NCBI GenBank assembly: GCA_028753945.1
Contig: JAPNXP010000014.1
Location: 3,534,001 to 3,598,000, forward strand
DNA length: 64,000 nucleotides
Origin: Hexactinellida sp. DTS-2022
Taxonomy: Eukaryota > Porifera > Hexactinellida
Direction of reading: 5' to 3'
Shown here: positions 33,655 to 45,143 of the stretch, in pieces
Layout of the letters: each line of letters begins with the position of its first letter
How positions within the stretch are numbered: position 1 is the first letter of the stretch
Notes under the pieces: generated by a model
Seen by the model: the letters and a program-made list of their open reading frames with translations, nothing else
Told to the model about the DNA's origin: nothing
Database searches by the model: none
Program-made: the position numbers and the translations under genes

Positions 33655-33790
33655 CCTGTTACATAAGCCATATGCAAAACGGCACACTTATCATACAGAC
33701 AAGCCATATGCCTGGCACACTTGCCAAAAAAGCAAGCCACATGCTATCTCGCACACCTCATAGAGGCCATATGCTTCGCACACTTAGTAA
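33655..33790. repeat. Minisatellite CCATATGC...GCACACTT
   Basis: Four diverged units of ~33-37 bp, each with CCAYATGC followed by GCACACYT. It lies 180 bp beyond the stop codon of the Helentron main ORF, so it may be part of the Helentron 3' region. Confidence 0.7.
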
Positions 33791-33966
33791 CAGTTACATG
33801 TATTAATTAGCAAAGTATTATTAAACCTGATTGTACTCATAATGACAAACAATTATAGTATGAACTCCACGAAAATTTGGAATCTCATAAAGCTATGAAA
33901 TAGCATAATCCATTATTTGTCGAGAAATTCTACATAATAAAATAAACGCCAATAGCTAAAATACTA

Positions 33967-36900
33967 TTAAATCATGTAGATTGCATCATAGTGGTTCGTA
34001 CCACTTCCACAATGATTAATGGAATGAAATAGAACTATTAATGACTTTCCTTGATAGATAGGATCATTGGGTATACCTAGATTATTTGCATTATATACAT
34101 CAGTAATCACCCATTTAGACGGGTCTGTATCAGGAGCATTAATATAACTTACATTAATGCGGGCTAAAATGCCTAACATAATAAGTTCATTCACAATTCC
34201 CCAAGAGTAATTACGCTTCATATTACTCAAGTGTTGCTGAATAGTAACTGCATTATAGCCTTGGTGGCCACAGAAAGCAGCAACATAAGGACTTTGTTCA
34301 AATGTGTCTATTAGAGAACCACGGATATTATGATGCTCACTTTCATCACCGAAAATAATGTGAGACAATGTTCTAAAGAAACAATTCCCATCACTTATTA
34401 CAGGAACTATCCTGAAATTAAACCGATCTCTTATATTTGTACGCATAAAATCGTAATAACTAGTAGCAGAGACTCTAGACCCAGTATAGTTAGTCGGTCT
34501 TAAAGGTATTCTCTGTAGATTAATGCATGCTGCTAATGACTGTCTCATCGCAAATGTGAATGAATTAGCATTGTCATATGTATTTACGGGAGACAGCACA
34601 GGAGTAGGGATGTGTACATGACTAACAATTACATCCTGAATATCCTTGGTTGTATTATCATTTGATATTTGGTCAATATCAATAATATCATGTTGACTAG
34701 TAGCATGTGATATAATTGGTTGATTATCCACATTACTACAGTCACTAACAACACTTCCAAGAGAAATCAACATTGGCTTATGATCACTAAAGTATGATTC
34801 ATAAAAACCAGATGAACAGATCAAGTTTTTAGTGAATACACAATCCAGCTGAGATCCATAGTTAGTGGATACTCCAGACAAAGATTGCATTATCCCTTTA
34901 TTTGAAAAATACTTTACCAGGGTATCTCTCTCAAGAGATCGCGCAAATAAATCTATATTGAAGTCCCCAGTAACTATCAAGGAATCAGAGTTATCAATTT
35001 TACATAGAACCTGATCAAGTTCAGAGTAAAATTCCTTCATTAGGGATTGTGGTGATCGGTATATAGACATTACCACGACAGGTTTATCGATAATCATGGG
35101 ATCATAGAACTGGAGAATCAATATCTCGATCCTAGCGCCATTATGACAGCCTGAGTGTGCAACTAAAAACTTACACATCGCTGGATTTCGGGAGTATATG
35201 TGTGTACCAGAACCAGGAAGTCTAGCACTACCATCAATTCTACCAATGAGAGTATGACAAGGGATATTAAAGTTATCAGTGGCTAAAGTCATTGTCTCCT
35301 GCAAGATTAACACTTGGGATTGTACTATGAATTGATTTACGGTCAAATCTTCCCAGTGTTTGTTCAATGAACGAACATTGTGTACATAGATATCTGGACT
35401 AGTTAGTGGAATAGACCAGATAATAGCACAGTGTTCTCTTAACCGCTTAAGTTCTAAGTGGACAGGATCTTTTTCAGATAACTTATTAGTTAGTTTTAGA
35501 TTACCAACTACAAACAGACCAGATGCCGATTTAGCCCTACTGAGCGCGGTGTATAACGCATTACGTAGCAAACGTACTTCTATATGGACTACAACACAAT
35601 CGTAAGTATCGCCTTGACTCTTATGAATTGTAAGAGCTTCAGCTACTATGAAAGGAAACTGCTTCCTAACTATCTTATAGGAACTCACACCTTTCCCTCT
35701 CTGGAAACGTCGTGTTTCCAATCCAATAGGAGTCCAGTTCCTTGGAATTGCATTATCTCTAAGATAACGATGGTGAGACTTTGCTCGTTTATCCTTTCCT
35801 ACTGTTGGATCGTCAAACTCCATCCAGAGGATACAGGGAACTCGTTCCAGAGAATCGCTCTTGGTACCATAAACTATTTTCTTCAAGAGGCCAGTAGCTC
35901 CATTAACCAGACCATCTTGTATGTCGTTATTCACTGTCATGAGGTATCTAGCGCCCAGCTTCAAGAAGAGCTCATAGGGTAGTCCCTGGGTGTCACATAC
36001 CTTTAGGTGTTTAATAAGGTTACTCAGCTTGTCAGTTATACCTCCAGCATTGTCTCCTACTAAAGAATCAATAGCTATAAATCTAAAACCTTCAGTGGTT
36101 AATGCATTGAGAACAATCTCGTTATGAACATTAACACTGGCGTTTGTACTAAACAGATGGATAGATTTTATGGGAAGATTCTCATAAGAATCTTTCGCAA
36201 TAATTCTACTGGTAAAAAGATTTGTGTCATCCTCAGTTAAACAACAGTTAGCAAAATTGTTCAATGCTAATGCAAACTTCTGATCATCTTTTTGTCTCAT
36301 TATTTCCGTCAGTTCTATATATGAGAATTTTTCCCAAAGGTACGGACCAACCAGCCCGTCGTAATTATTGGCACTGGAGACTGAAATTTGAAATACATAG
36401 CTATCCATAACCGGACGTAACTGATGGAAATCTCCAACACAGATGATGGAGACACCACCAAAGTCCAGTGAATTGTCCATAATGGCTTTCAATCGCTTAT
36501 TAACCTGAGACAAAATTTTACTACCAACCATGGATATTTCATCTATTATGATATCTTTTAAATAGCTTAGCTTACTTCTTAATGTGTTACAAACATCAGA
36601 AGATAAATTGGGCATTTCGCCGTTAAACTCCGTTACAGGTAAAGCAAATGCAGAATGGAGTGTCATACCACGGATATTAAAAGCAGCTTTACCTGTAGGA
36701 GCTGTTAGCAGTACCTTAATAGCATCAGGCTTAGTGCCAGGTAGTGAATTCATAAATCTTACCAAACCTTCGTATAAGACTCGTACCACCGTACTCTTAC
36801 CAACACCAGCACCTCCTCCTATATAGAGATACATGGGCAGCTGCTTCATAGTCTTAAAGCAGTGCAGAGTGTGGAGGAATACAGTACGCTGAACCTTGTT

Positions 36901-37182
36901 CAGGCTGCGACACATCTCAAGGAATACCTCCTCAGTATTCATGTTAGGAATAGTGAAGAATCCTCCTACAGATTTAGTTCCGGGGTCACTATTGGGATCT
37001 ACAGTCCAGGGATTATCGTTCCCTGGATTGTCTACCTGGAAGTCAGTATCCTCAATAACCACTGCACCCTCATTGTTCATTATTTCCTCAATAGCAATCC
37101 CATCAAAGTTGAGCTCATCAGGGTCCAAGTCCTCGAGGATATTAATAGCCGCGTAAAATTGAGGATTGGTCTCTACTTTCAA
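33967..37182 (-). CDS. Helentron protein: PIF1 helicase - EEP endonuclease - OTU
   Basis: 1071 codons open. PIF1 helicase: Walker A GGGAGVGKST (122-131), Walker B IIDEIS (212-217), GDFHQLRPV (250-258), KSQGDTYD (521-528), ALYTALSRA (542-550). EEP endonuclease: HNVRSLN (601-607), LQET with E630, SIYRSP (706-711), TGDFNID (738-744), SDHKP (799-803), so the catalytic set looks intact. OTU protease at the C-terminus: DGNCFF with the catalytic Cys at 934, and NHYD (1063-1066). This order (helicase, endonuclease, OTU) is diagnostic of Helentron/Helitron2 elements. The true start is upstream: the Rep part continues at 37142-39982 but is in another frame, with a shift near 37180. The long open frame suggests a fairly recent copy. 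Confidence is for the call; function is lost through the Rep frameshifts. Confidence 0.93.
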   Translation of the reverse strand: MKVETNPQFYAAINILEDLDPDELNFDGIAIEEIMNNEGAVVIEDTDFQVDNPGNDNPWTVDPNSDPGTKSVGGFFTIPNMNTEEVFLEMCRSLNKVQRTVFLHTLHCFKTMKQLPMYLYIGGGAGVGKSTVVRVLYEGLVRFMNSLPGTKPDAIKVLLTAPTGKAAFNIRGMTLHSAFALPVTEFNGEMPNLSSDVCNTLRSKLSYLKDIIIDEISMVGSKILSQVNKRLKAIMDNSLDFGGVSIICVGDFHQLRPVMDSYVFQISVSSANNYDGLVGPYLWEKFSYIELTEIMRQKDDQKFALALNNFANCCLTEDDTNLFTSRIIAKDSYENLPIKSIHLFSTNASVNVHNEIVLNALTTEGFRFIAIDSLVGDNAGGITDKLSNLIKHLKVCDTQGLPYELFLKLGARYLMTVNNDIQDGLVNGATGLLKKIVYGTKSDSLERVPCILWMEFDDPTVGKDKRAKSHHRYLRDNAIPRNWTPIGLETRRFQRGKGVSSYKIVRKQFPFIVAEALTIHKSQGDTYDCVVVHIEVRLLRNALYTALSRAKSASGLFVVGNLKLTNKLSEKDPVHLELKRLREHCAIIWSIPLTSPDIYVHNVRSLNKHWEDLTVNQFIVQSQVLILQETMTLATDNFNIPCHTLIGRIDGSARLPGSGTHIYSRNPAMCKFLVAHSGCHNGARIEILILQFYDPMIIDKPVVVMSIYRSPQSLMKEFYSELDQVLCKIDNSDSLIVTGDFNIDLFARSLERDTLVKYFSNKGIMQSLSGVSTNYGSQLDCVFTKNLICSSGFYESYFSDHKPMLISLGSVVSDCSNVDNQPIISHATSQHDIIDIDQISNDNTTKDIQDVIVSHVHIPTPVLSPVNTYDNANSFTFAMRQSLAACINLQRIPLRPTNYTGSRVSATSYYDFMRTNIRDRFNFRIVPVISDGNCFFRTLSHIIFGDESEHHNIRGSLIDTFEQSPYVAAFCGHQGYNAVTIQQHLSNMKRNYSWGIVNELIMLGILARINVSYINAPDTDPSKWVITDVYNANNLGIPNDPIYQGKSLIVLFHSINHCGSGTNHYDAIYMI

Positions 37183-39982
37183 ATAATTCCCTATTCTGAG
37201 TAATCAGATTAAGATGGGTAGCATACATAGACTTAAAGTCAATATTGTCAGTATCACTACTGTCAGTTCTCCATGGTACAAAAAGCATTAACTGTTCTCT
37301 ATAAAAGTTAACTTCGTCCTGTATAATACTATACCTTCTAAATCGAATAATTTTAGCTTTACGACGAAGTCTCATAAAACCTGTATCTTTGAGAGAGAAT
37401 AGTCTCGGATTATCGACCAGGGAAGCTGCCTCGTCTTCCATATTTTCCTCATCAAAGTCGGGATTAGTTTTACATATTCGCTTACTAGATTGGAATTCAT
37501 ACCAAGCGGCAAACTCAGCTAGGCATGTTTCCTCTAACTCATCAGGTCGTTGCATGTAGTGCTCAATTAGACCTGACAGAAGTATATCTACAGAATCCTG
37601 CTCCATACCCATTAGAACGGGTTTGGACTTGAGTATCCTAACCCGTTTATTAGCAGGATTGGTGTTAATATAGACATTAGCTCTGCTGCACTTAGAGAGA
37701 GGGAGACTGAGGAGATGGTAAGAAACCTCCTGAGCTGATACCTCGCTACAGCTCTGAAACTTGTATGCAATTCCCCTCAGTCTCTCCTTAATAGTGGCAT
37801 TGCCTGCTTTCAGATGCATTAAGGCATCTTTCAACAACTTAGACATCCCACGTTGGGACTTTCCGATATACGAAATAACATAAACAGCACAAGTGGATGG
37901 ATCCAATATGTATTGGAGATCCATATTAGCCTTCCAGAGATGCAATATAGTCTTATTATGAGCTTGATTCGTATCTCATTCAAATTTCGTTTCAGAAATA
38001 TAGTAGGTCTATTTATACAAGATCTCAATGCAGTTATGTATTGCTCTTCGGTAACATAGAGTTCATTAAAGAAATCCTGTATCGTCGTTATACTACCTAA
38101 GTCAGTATCGCTCTTATCATAGGTGTCAATTAGCGAATATATTTTCTTAGCAGTCTCCTTAAGAGCTGCATTGGCTGCTATCTCCTCTTTGGTAGCCGTA
38201 CTGGCAGCAAACTCCAATGGTTCTAAAATTTTAGTTGATACCATTGGAGGGTACGGAATACCAAACCTACAACGCCGAAACGACTTTTTCTTATAACACG
38301 TATTTGTGTGCTTATGTTGCTGTAACTTAATATCATCCTCAGTTATTATACTGGTCTCATCTGGCAATTTAACTGAGATAGTACGATCAATAAATTTCTA
38401 TTACTTCAGGTAACGGATTGTGGTCATACTTAGGGGCATCTTGTACCCAAAGTAATGAATGCACATGTGGGGACCCTCTTTGCTGAAATTCTATCCTCAA
38501 ATAGTAATCAGTCAATTTACCAAGGGGACTAACCTCTGATCGAAGCACCTTAAATAGCTCCTTGGAGCGGTGATCAAAGTACCTAGCACAAGTGACAGGA
38601 TCTCTCCTTATCAGATCTGCTCTCTCGCTCCACTGGAATTCCAGAACCTCTTCAACAGACAGCTTAACGTCATCGAGGATCTGTTTCAGTATCCTTAGTA
38701 GCTCCAGCCATTTAGTCTCAGCAGCAGACAGAGTTAGAAAGAACGTGGGACATCCCAGCTGTTTTATCATAGACATCAGCTCTCTCTGTTTCTGCTGCCA
38801 GAATGCGGGGGTAGACCGGACTTGCTTTAAGAACTTAAAAGCCTCATCATCCTCAACCATTCTCTCCAGATTCTCGTCATTGAGAACATCAGACACAGTT
38901 ATAGCCTGTCCGTCTGTAGACTTAGTTTTTCTCATACAAATACTGATAGCACTGTTAAGACTAGCAGTCTACACCAGTTTGTACTTGAGAAACAGCAGAG
39001 GGATGTTAGTGCTACATCTCCTATCATATCTAGAGAATAAATATAATAGAATAATTAGCAGATGTGAAAATTATATTGAAACTTAGTTAATAGTAATTTA
39101 AATAACAAATATATTAGTGGACCATGGATATAACATAGTAATTTATCCATGGTCGAGTAACAAAATTATGTATATAGTAGAGGTTGAGATTATAAGTATT
39201 ATTAGATAGTAACTAACCTCAAAATGTCAGACTTTGATTTCTTGAGGATAGACAAGTCCTCAGGTAAGTCTCTGCATAGACCAGCAAACACACAAGGGTA
39301 AGCTAGTTCCTCTATAAACTTATCCGTAGTTAAGTACAGAGGTTTCCTCCCTTCTCCAGGAGCCAATTTCATTAAGAGGTTCTCATTAGACAGCAGCAGT
39401 GTATCTAAAGAACCAGGGTTAATTGGGAGATCATCCTTGGTCTCATCCCAATCATCAATCTCCTTCAACAACTCCTCAAGGTTATCGAAGAGCTCCTCGA
39501 TACCAGGAACGGTCTCAGAACCCTCTTGTTCTTCATCCACTACTATATCACAAGGCTCGTCATTCGGGTTAACAATAAAATTAATTAACATTACCACAAC
39601 CAGTACGTGATACAGAGTTAACCCAATTCTCTGAAACTACTACCTTCTCTAGCTTGAAGAGCTCAGTGGTAGAGAGATAGAGAGCGGCTTCTAACACTAC
39701 ATTAGGTCTTATCGTTTCGTATAAATAAGGTTTCGCGAACGATAACTTTCGAAACAATTGTAACTGAATAGTTTGTGACTGTAGGAATGTCCTAGGTAAC
39801 TGATTAACAGTCTTATCCATGTCTATGGGAACATTAACAACCATGCCATGCAGTCCGTGCTGTCTCTCCCTGCCAAGAGATCTGATGTTCATGAACTCGT
39901 GTCTGGGAGAGACCAGTCTCTGTTCAATCACAGTCAGACCAGATAGCTCAGGAGGGATCTCAGGAAAGTTAAGCCTCGGCAT
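37142..39982 (-). pseudogene. Helentron Rep (HUH nuclease) part, with an intron and frameshifts
   Basis: N-terminal half of the Helentron. From 39982 it reads FPEIPPELSGLTVIEQRLVS, the usual Helitron start. After a shift near 39590 an acidic linker follows. A spliceosomal intron fits 39217-39030 (donor GAG|GTTAGT, acceptor TCTAG|ATATGA), restoring phase to YDRRCSTNIPLLFLKYKL and SICMRKTKS. One in-frame TAG interrupts there. Then comes Helitron_like_N, and the HUH motif FQQRGSPHVHSLLW (about 38440). Next come HKHTNTCYKK and CRFGIPYPPM, and after another shift near 37980 the Y-x3-Y segment YVISYIGKSQRGMS. Frameshifts near 39590, 38390, 37980 and 37180. The N-terminal zinc-finger part usual before FPE is absent. 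Confidence 0.88.
39030..39217 (-). other. Probable intron of the Helentron gene
   Basis: 188 bp, GT..AG on the - strand (GTTAGT ... TTCTCTAG). Removal joins two conserved blocks in phase. Helentron introns are known. Here it is inferred from splice signals and phase. Confidence 0.65.
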
Positions 39983-40249
39983 AGCGCTATGTTAGGTACT
40001 CTGCCATCTTTGATGTTAAATAGCGACTAGTTATTAGTATTTAAATCTACTTAGCTATATATTAGACTATTAATGAAAGTTGAGATTTAGGAAGGATGAG
40101 GGAACGCGAAGTATTTAATAATATATGAAATTGTTTATTTAAACATTATGCATCCCTAATAAAATATTATATATTGTCCGGATGGAGGATTAAAATTGGG
40201 AAGGGCGGGGATGATAAACGAGTAAATTATTTTATGTGGCCTTAGTATA
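39983..40249. other. 5' flank of the Helentron
   Basis: No recognisable coding continuation of the Rep N-terminus. AT-rich. Confidence 0.4.
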
Positions 40250-40734
40250 CATTTTTCCGAATATATAATGAGAATGGATATATATAATCTGTATTTATAA
40301 ACGTTTTATGGACGAAAATAGTAAGTTGTAATTCGGATGCTACTTGTGTTTTAGCATGTGGAGGATTTATATTTTTTTTTAATTTTTAGAATGTCCCCAT
40401 TTGGCTGATTTAGTAGCCTTTGGGGTATGAAATAAATTCCTATATAGTATTCCTGTTATAATATTATTAGAAAGTAAGAACCAATGAAATTTATCATATT
40501 CATTTTTTTCTTTCTTTACCATAAATTGTCACCGTCATCGTTAAATAGCTCCTAAAAGCTTAACATCCCGGATTACTTGGGGTCAAAGGTATAAATAGAA
40601 AAACCCAATTTTCATTTTCACTTTCAATTGAAATTCAATTAACTTTCAGTTTCAATTTCACATTCCAGGGAATCCGCGAGTTAATTAACCACAAATCTCT
40701 GATTTTCAAAAGTGGTTCCATTGGACTCGCAATG
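40250..40734. mobile_element. Truncated foldback element, second copy of the 45722 family
   Basis: Matches 46030-46390: shared GGACGAAAATAGTAAGTTGT (with A/G changes), CCTTTGGGGTATGAAATA and GTGGTTCCATTGGACTCGC. A ~110-bp block with a TATAAATA (40592) is inserted relative to the 46-kb copy. The outer arm half is missing. Confidence 0.75.
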
Positions 40735-40995
40735 GTTGATGGTTGGCGACTATCTTGACAATATTGGACGACAAATTCCAACAGAGCTAAAACCTCTCTT
40801 GAATTGCATAAAAGTCATACCGTGTAATACTGCAGAGTGCGAAAGAAGTTTCAGCCATTTTAAAATTTCAGCAGATTTTTATTTTTTGATAACCGCACCA
40901 AATTTGTACGCATGTACTTTAATGCAGTGCGATCATTTTTGGATATTAATCGTCTGGTGCATATCAAATCCCATGCTCTTTTAAAGCAATTGACA
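40735..40995 (+). pseudogene. hAT-type transposase C-terminal fragment
   Basis: Reads VIPCNTAECERSFSHFK, a dimerization-domain motif of hAT-like transposases (compare A..ERSFS). After a frameshift at about 40880 it continues as NRTKFVRMYFNAVRSFLDIN and ends near 40995. It directly follows the foldback remnant. No termini seen. Confidence 0.65.
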
Positions 40996-41185
40996 GAGTA
41001 CCTATATTGGCCATGACAGCTCACCAAAGTTACCACGTCCAATAGTGTTCGCCGGACTTGTCCCCCATGGAATCTTGTCAAATTTTGTTATATCGTCTTT
41101 TTATTGTTGAATTCGGTTTCGAAGCAAAATTTCCGAAACTTTGATGTATCGCATGATCATATTTAAAATATTCCATCGCAACGCA

Positions 41186-41883
41186 GGAATTACTCAGGAA
41201 TGTGTCAAAAATTCCATTCTCCAATTTTGTGCTTCCACAATCAAGTGACCCCTCTTCTTGAGTATATTTATACACATACCGATCCTGTAAAACGTGATTT
41301 GATAAAATTCTTCGATATTATCTTGGTTGTTTAATACGTCTTTTATTGATTACGTATTACTTATACATTACGTATAATGTAATACCATAGCATTCTATAC
41401 TCTAAGTCAATGCCGCGGTTGAATGGACTTGGACCATGGATGAACTAGTATAGTCAACTAAATATATGCAATGCAATTATTCTTCGAAATTTGAAATCCA
41501 GGGTGCTTCTACTTATGTAATTGTTTTATATAAAGGTGGTCATGTACAAGACGCATATTTTTGAGGTACCACTTGGTCGAAATGACGTCACCGTATTGCC
41601 CCCCCCCCCTAGATTTTGGCCTGGCCACGCCCTTGCTGGTTGATCATAGATTTATCGTATAAAACGTACTGGCGGATAGCGTATCACGTATAATACATAT
41701 AATCGCATAATGCATATTAATTAACTTAGTTATTTATGGTAAATCTCGTATAATTGTATAAAATCATGTTTTAGTGAGTCGGTGTCAATTTAATTATACT
41801 CAGGTCAGGTAGCTTAATTGAGTCGAAGGATGGGTCACTTGATTGGGTAAGTTCACAATTGGAGAATGGAATTTTTAACACAT
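41186..41883. repeat. Inverted repeat pair, ~75-bp arms
   Basis: 41186-41265 (with AAAAATTCCATTCTCCAATT and CAATCAAGTGACCC) is repeated inverted at 41806-41883. A C-rich hAT-like terminus (CCCCCCCCCCC at about 41600) and AT-rich DNA lie between. Family unknown. Confidence 0.6.
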
Positions 41884-42282
41884 TCCTGATACATTTTGAT
41901 AGTATAGATACACATGAATAGGGAACCATAAGTCTGTTGAGTGACCTTTCCCCCACTTTTTATTACAGGAATACGCCACCTGTGAGGATTAACGCCGCAT
42001 AACGGCCGTTAACTTAAGGTGTGCAGCTGCGATCCGTCGCACTCGACCGAGACTGAAGGGCTCCTCCAGTATAAATTCAAAGCACTAATTTATATGTAGA
42101 AATAGAGAAGGAAATTAAAGATGGAATTATTTGTAACAAAACAGGATACTCCATTTTTAATATGATAATCTATACTTTACTTAAATAGTATACGTACTGA
42201 ATATCGAATGATCACATATTGATTCAAATTCACATTTATATTTTTGCTTTTTTAAATTCACATTTATATTTTGCTTTTTTAA
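41884..42282. other. Repeat spacer before the piggyBac-like element
   Basis: A GC-richer block at 41970-42065 (CGGCCGTTAACTTAA ... CGAGACTGAAGGG) occurs in inverted, diverged form at about 48776-48830. No gene. Confidence 0.5.
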
Positions 42283-43864
42283 GGCCCCTCTTTGGTTAAT
42301 TTAGTATTTGAGATTAGACTGTTTTCGTATAGTACCCAGTAAAGAATAGATGCATTGAAAATTTCAAGTGAATCTGAGCCGTACTTTTGCTGATAATACC
42401 AGTTTAGTGCTTAGGAATGTGTGTATCATCATGAAAAGGTCAATTTTCAATTAAAAATATATTTACATTTGGTTCAACTATTGCAAATTTGGTCTAAATT
42501 GTTTGAAACCAAGTCTAAACTAAAGAGGACATATGTAATTCGGGGGGATTTTTCAAACTAACCTCTAGCATACAAACTTTGGGAGTTATAGCCCTTTGAA
42601 GTTACATTTTGACTGCCAATTTTCACATTATTCGACGAATTATGTAAATATGCGGCCAAGTCGAACTTCAAAGATATAGAATTCTGAAAGTTTGCTTGGT
42701 ATAAGTTAGTTTGAAAAATGCCCTAGAATTACATATTTCTTCATTATTTCAGACTTAGTTTCAAACAATTTGGACCAAATTTGCAAAAGTTGAACCAAAA
42801 ATGAATAAATTTTTAATTTACTTTTCACACTATTATGAGCGTATTCCGGTGAATATATAGGATACCAATCTTTTCGAATTCGTTTTCAATTGTTAATCTA
42901 ATGGGTTTGCAATATTACATTGATGTGATAGCAATTTAGAGCTAAGCTCTAGAATTTATAGTTCTCGAGAAAAAAATATCATAAATCATCAAATTGGGCA
43001 CGTTTTATGCCCATATATGGTCATTTGGAAAAATTGTGCGAGTTAGGGTCATAAAATGTATTATGGAGGGATAGGAAACCGGGTATTGCGAGCATTTTGC
43101 ACCCAAAATTTTATTTATTGGACGACGGGTTTCTGAGATTCAATATAGAGATGTAAAAGGACCACCCAATGAGTTGAAACGTCAGAAAGTTTAAAATGCT
43201 AAAGCGTTCACAGTTTTTATCCATATTGTTTGAAACCAAGTGTAAACTATTGAATATACATTTAATTTAGGAATGAGCCTTGATCTAAACTTTACAATGC
43301 AAACTTTCAGAGTTATTGCCCTTTGAAGTCAGACTAGGCACCTTGACAGTCCAAATCTGACTTCAAATGACTATAACTCGGAACTTAATTTTTGGAATGT
43401 TGAAAATTTAGGTTTACAACCTAAGTAGATATGCAAATATACTTTTGTATGAATAACAACTATATTGAAAACAAATTGTGGCAGTGCCAGCCTACTAAAC
43501 TTTCAGTCCATTTGAAAAAGTCACCCTCCATGATGTCCTTCACATTCCTGAATCTTATAATGGTCGCTACAGCAAAACTATTAATCAGATTCACCTGAAA
43601 TTTTCAATGTGGCTTTACTTTCTGGTGTACTATCCAAAAACAATCGAATCTCAATTTATCTGACCAGCATTGTGTGGCCGTAATTTATATTACTCTCAAT
43701 TTGGCCATATAACAGACATTTCCCAATTTCAAATTGCTCTAGTGAGTTCAATTGTCCTCAGAATTAAGCCAAATTTTCCTATATTATCCTCCCGGGTATT
43801 ATAACTAATAAAAACGAAATAAACTCAATTATTTAAATAATTCAAAATTAACCCGAGAGGGGCC
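42283..43864. mobile_element. piggyBac-type non-autonomous element (TTAA)
   Basis: Termini GGCCCCTCTTTGGTTAATTT and AAATTAACCCGAGAGGGGCC are flanked by TTAA on both sides (42279-42282, 43865-43868). Subterminal inverted similarity extends about 150 bp (CATTGAAAATTTCA.GTGAATCTGA). An internal inverted repeat with TTTGAAACCAAGTCTAAACT lies at about 42473-42797, and a further diverged copy near 43200-43420. No ORF. 1582 bp. It ends 126 bp before the integrin start codon. Confidence 0.9.
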
Positions 43865-43990
43865 TTAATGGATGAACTATCTTTTGATTTTTAAAATGTC
43901 TTTTTTTTCCTAAGATGATACTCACAACTTGATACCTCTTATATAATGTTTACCTTATCTATTATTATTTTAGTTTGATATCAAATTATT

Positions 43991-44683
43991 ATGCAACATC
44001 GTATTCTATTTTGTATCTATCTCATATCTGCATATTATATTTCATTGCATGATCAACAGATTTGCTCTTTACAAGATTCTTGTGATGATTGCCTTTCTGC
44101 AGGAATTGAATGTATTTGGTGTGCGGACATGATTTTACATAATAGTACCACCAATCGTTGTATGTCTAGAGACTCTTCCGCTCAATGCAATAATATTGAG
44201 GATTTCGAAGGGAATATTTCTATCCTACAGGATGAACCATTTTCTCAATTAGTACAAATTCGTCCTCAAAGAATTCGTGTACGACTTAGACCTGGGGAGA
44301 CTATCCATTTTAATGCCACTGTGAAGCCTGCTCCCAATTTCCCTCTCGATCTTTACTATTTGATGGACCTTTCTTTTAGTATGCGAGACGATTTGACTAA
44401 CCTCAGGAGTTTGAGTGTTGATATCGCTACTCGCATCAACAACATTTCTAGTGATTCCCACCTGGGATTCGGAAGTTTTGTTGACAAACCATTTGCACCA
44501 TACATATCCACAACATTGAGTAATTTAAAAGATCCTTGCAATGCTATGTGTGAACCAGCTTACTCGTTTCATCATGTACTTAATCTCACAAATGATACAG
44601 ATCGATTTAGAACATTAATTGCTGCTGCTATGATATCAGGGAATCAAGATGTTCCAGAGGGATGTATGGATGCGTTATTACAG
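43991..44683 (+). CDS. Integrin beta subunit, N-terminal exon (partial)
   Basis: Integrin beta chains pair with alpha chains as cell-matrix receptors. 231 codons: hydrophobic signal peptide (1-19), Cys-rich PSI domain (C25...C49, CDDCLSAGIECIWC), the first hybrid-domain strands, then the beta-I domain with MIDAS DLSFS (D126, S128, S130) and ADMIDAS DD (133-134). GFGSFVDKPFAPY follows, then the short disulfide loop C183-x3-C187 before YSFHHVLNLT, and E223 of PEGC. The exon ends in CAG|GTGAAT at 44683, exactly between codons, a donor site used in many integrin genes. An AG acceptor (TATTATTTTAG) at about 43975 suggests a 5'UTR intron. The other ~500 residues are absent from the following 19 kb, so the next intron is huge or the locus is a fragment. 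Confidence 0.88.
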
Positions 44684-45143
44684 GTGAATTTTGTATTCAA
44701 ACAAATATGCACTAGCTCACTTCGCTTGCTAGGTCCCTTCGCGACGTGTTGTTTGTGCAACCACGGCTCTTTGGCACTTTAATTAAATGAGAATTTTTTA
44801 TCATTTTCGAATCTGGGAACGCTTATTACTTATTTGTATTAAGATGGCAAAATAACTCGAGAATGGGAAACGCAAAAAAATTAAAATTGGTTACCCCTTC
44901 TCCCTATGCTACAAATTACTATATATCTTAGTTAGTGTAGACGATTATTAAGGAACGCCATTTTATCTCAGTTGAAATATGTTATATTATTATAAAACTA
45001 GACTACATTGAAAATACATTAATTAAGTCACTGTTGTACAGATCTAAGCGATTGCAATCAACTGTCTGAACATTTGAATTAATTTTCAATCAATGAATTA
45101 GTTAATCGATTTAATTACCGAGGTTACTAGTTGAATAAAATTT
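44684..45143. other. Start of the integrin intron
   Basis: GTGAAT donor at 44684. AT-rich, no further integrin exon seen. A CTTCGCTTGCTAGG block at 44735 resembles the one at about 4370. Confidence 0.45.

Noticed and set aside
35584-37203. + strand ORFs within the Helentron
   Set aside because: Shadows of the 1071-codon ORF on the - strand.
44249-44541. - strand ORFs within the integrin exon
   Set aside because: Shadows of the integrin frame.
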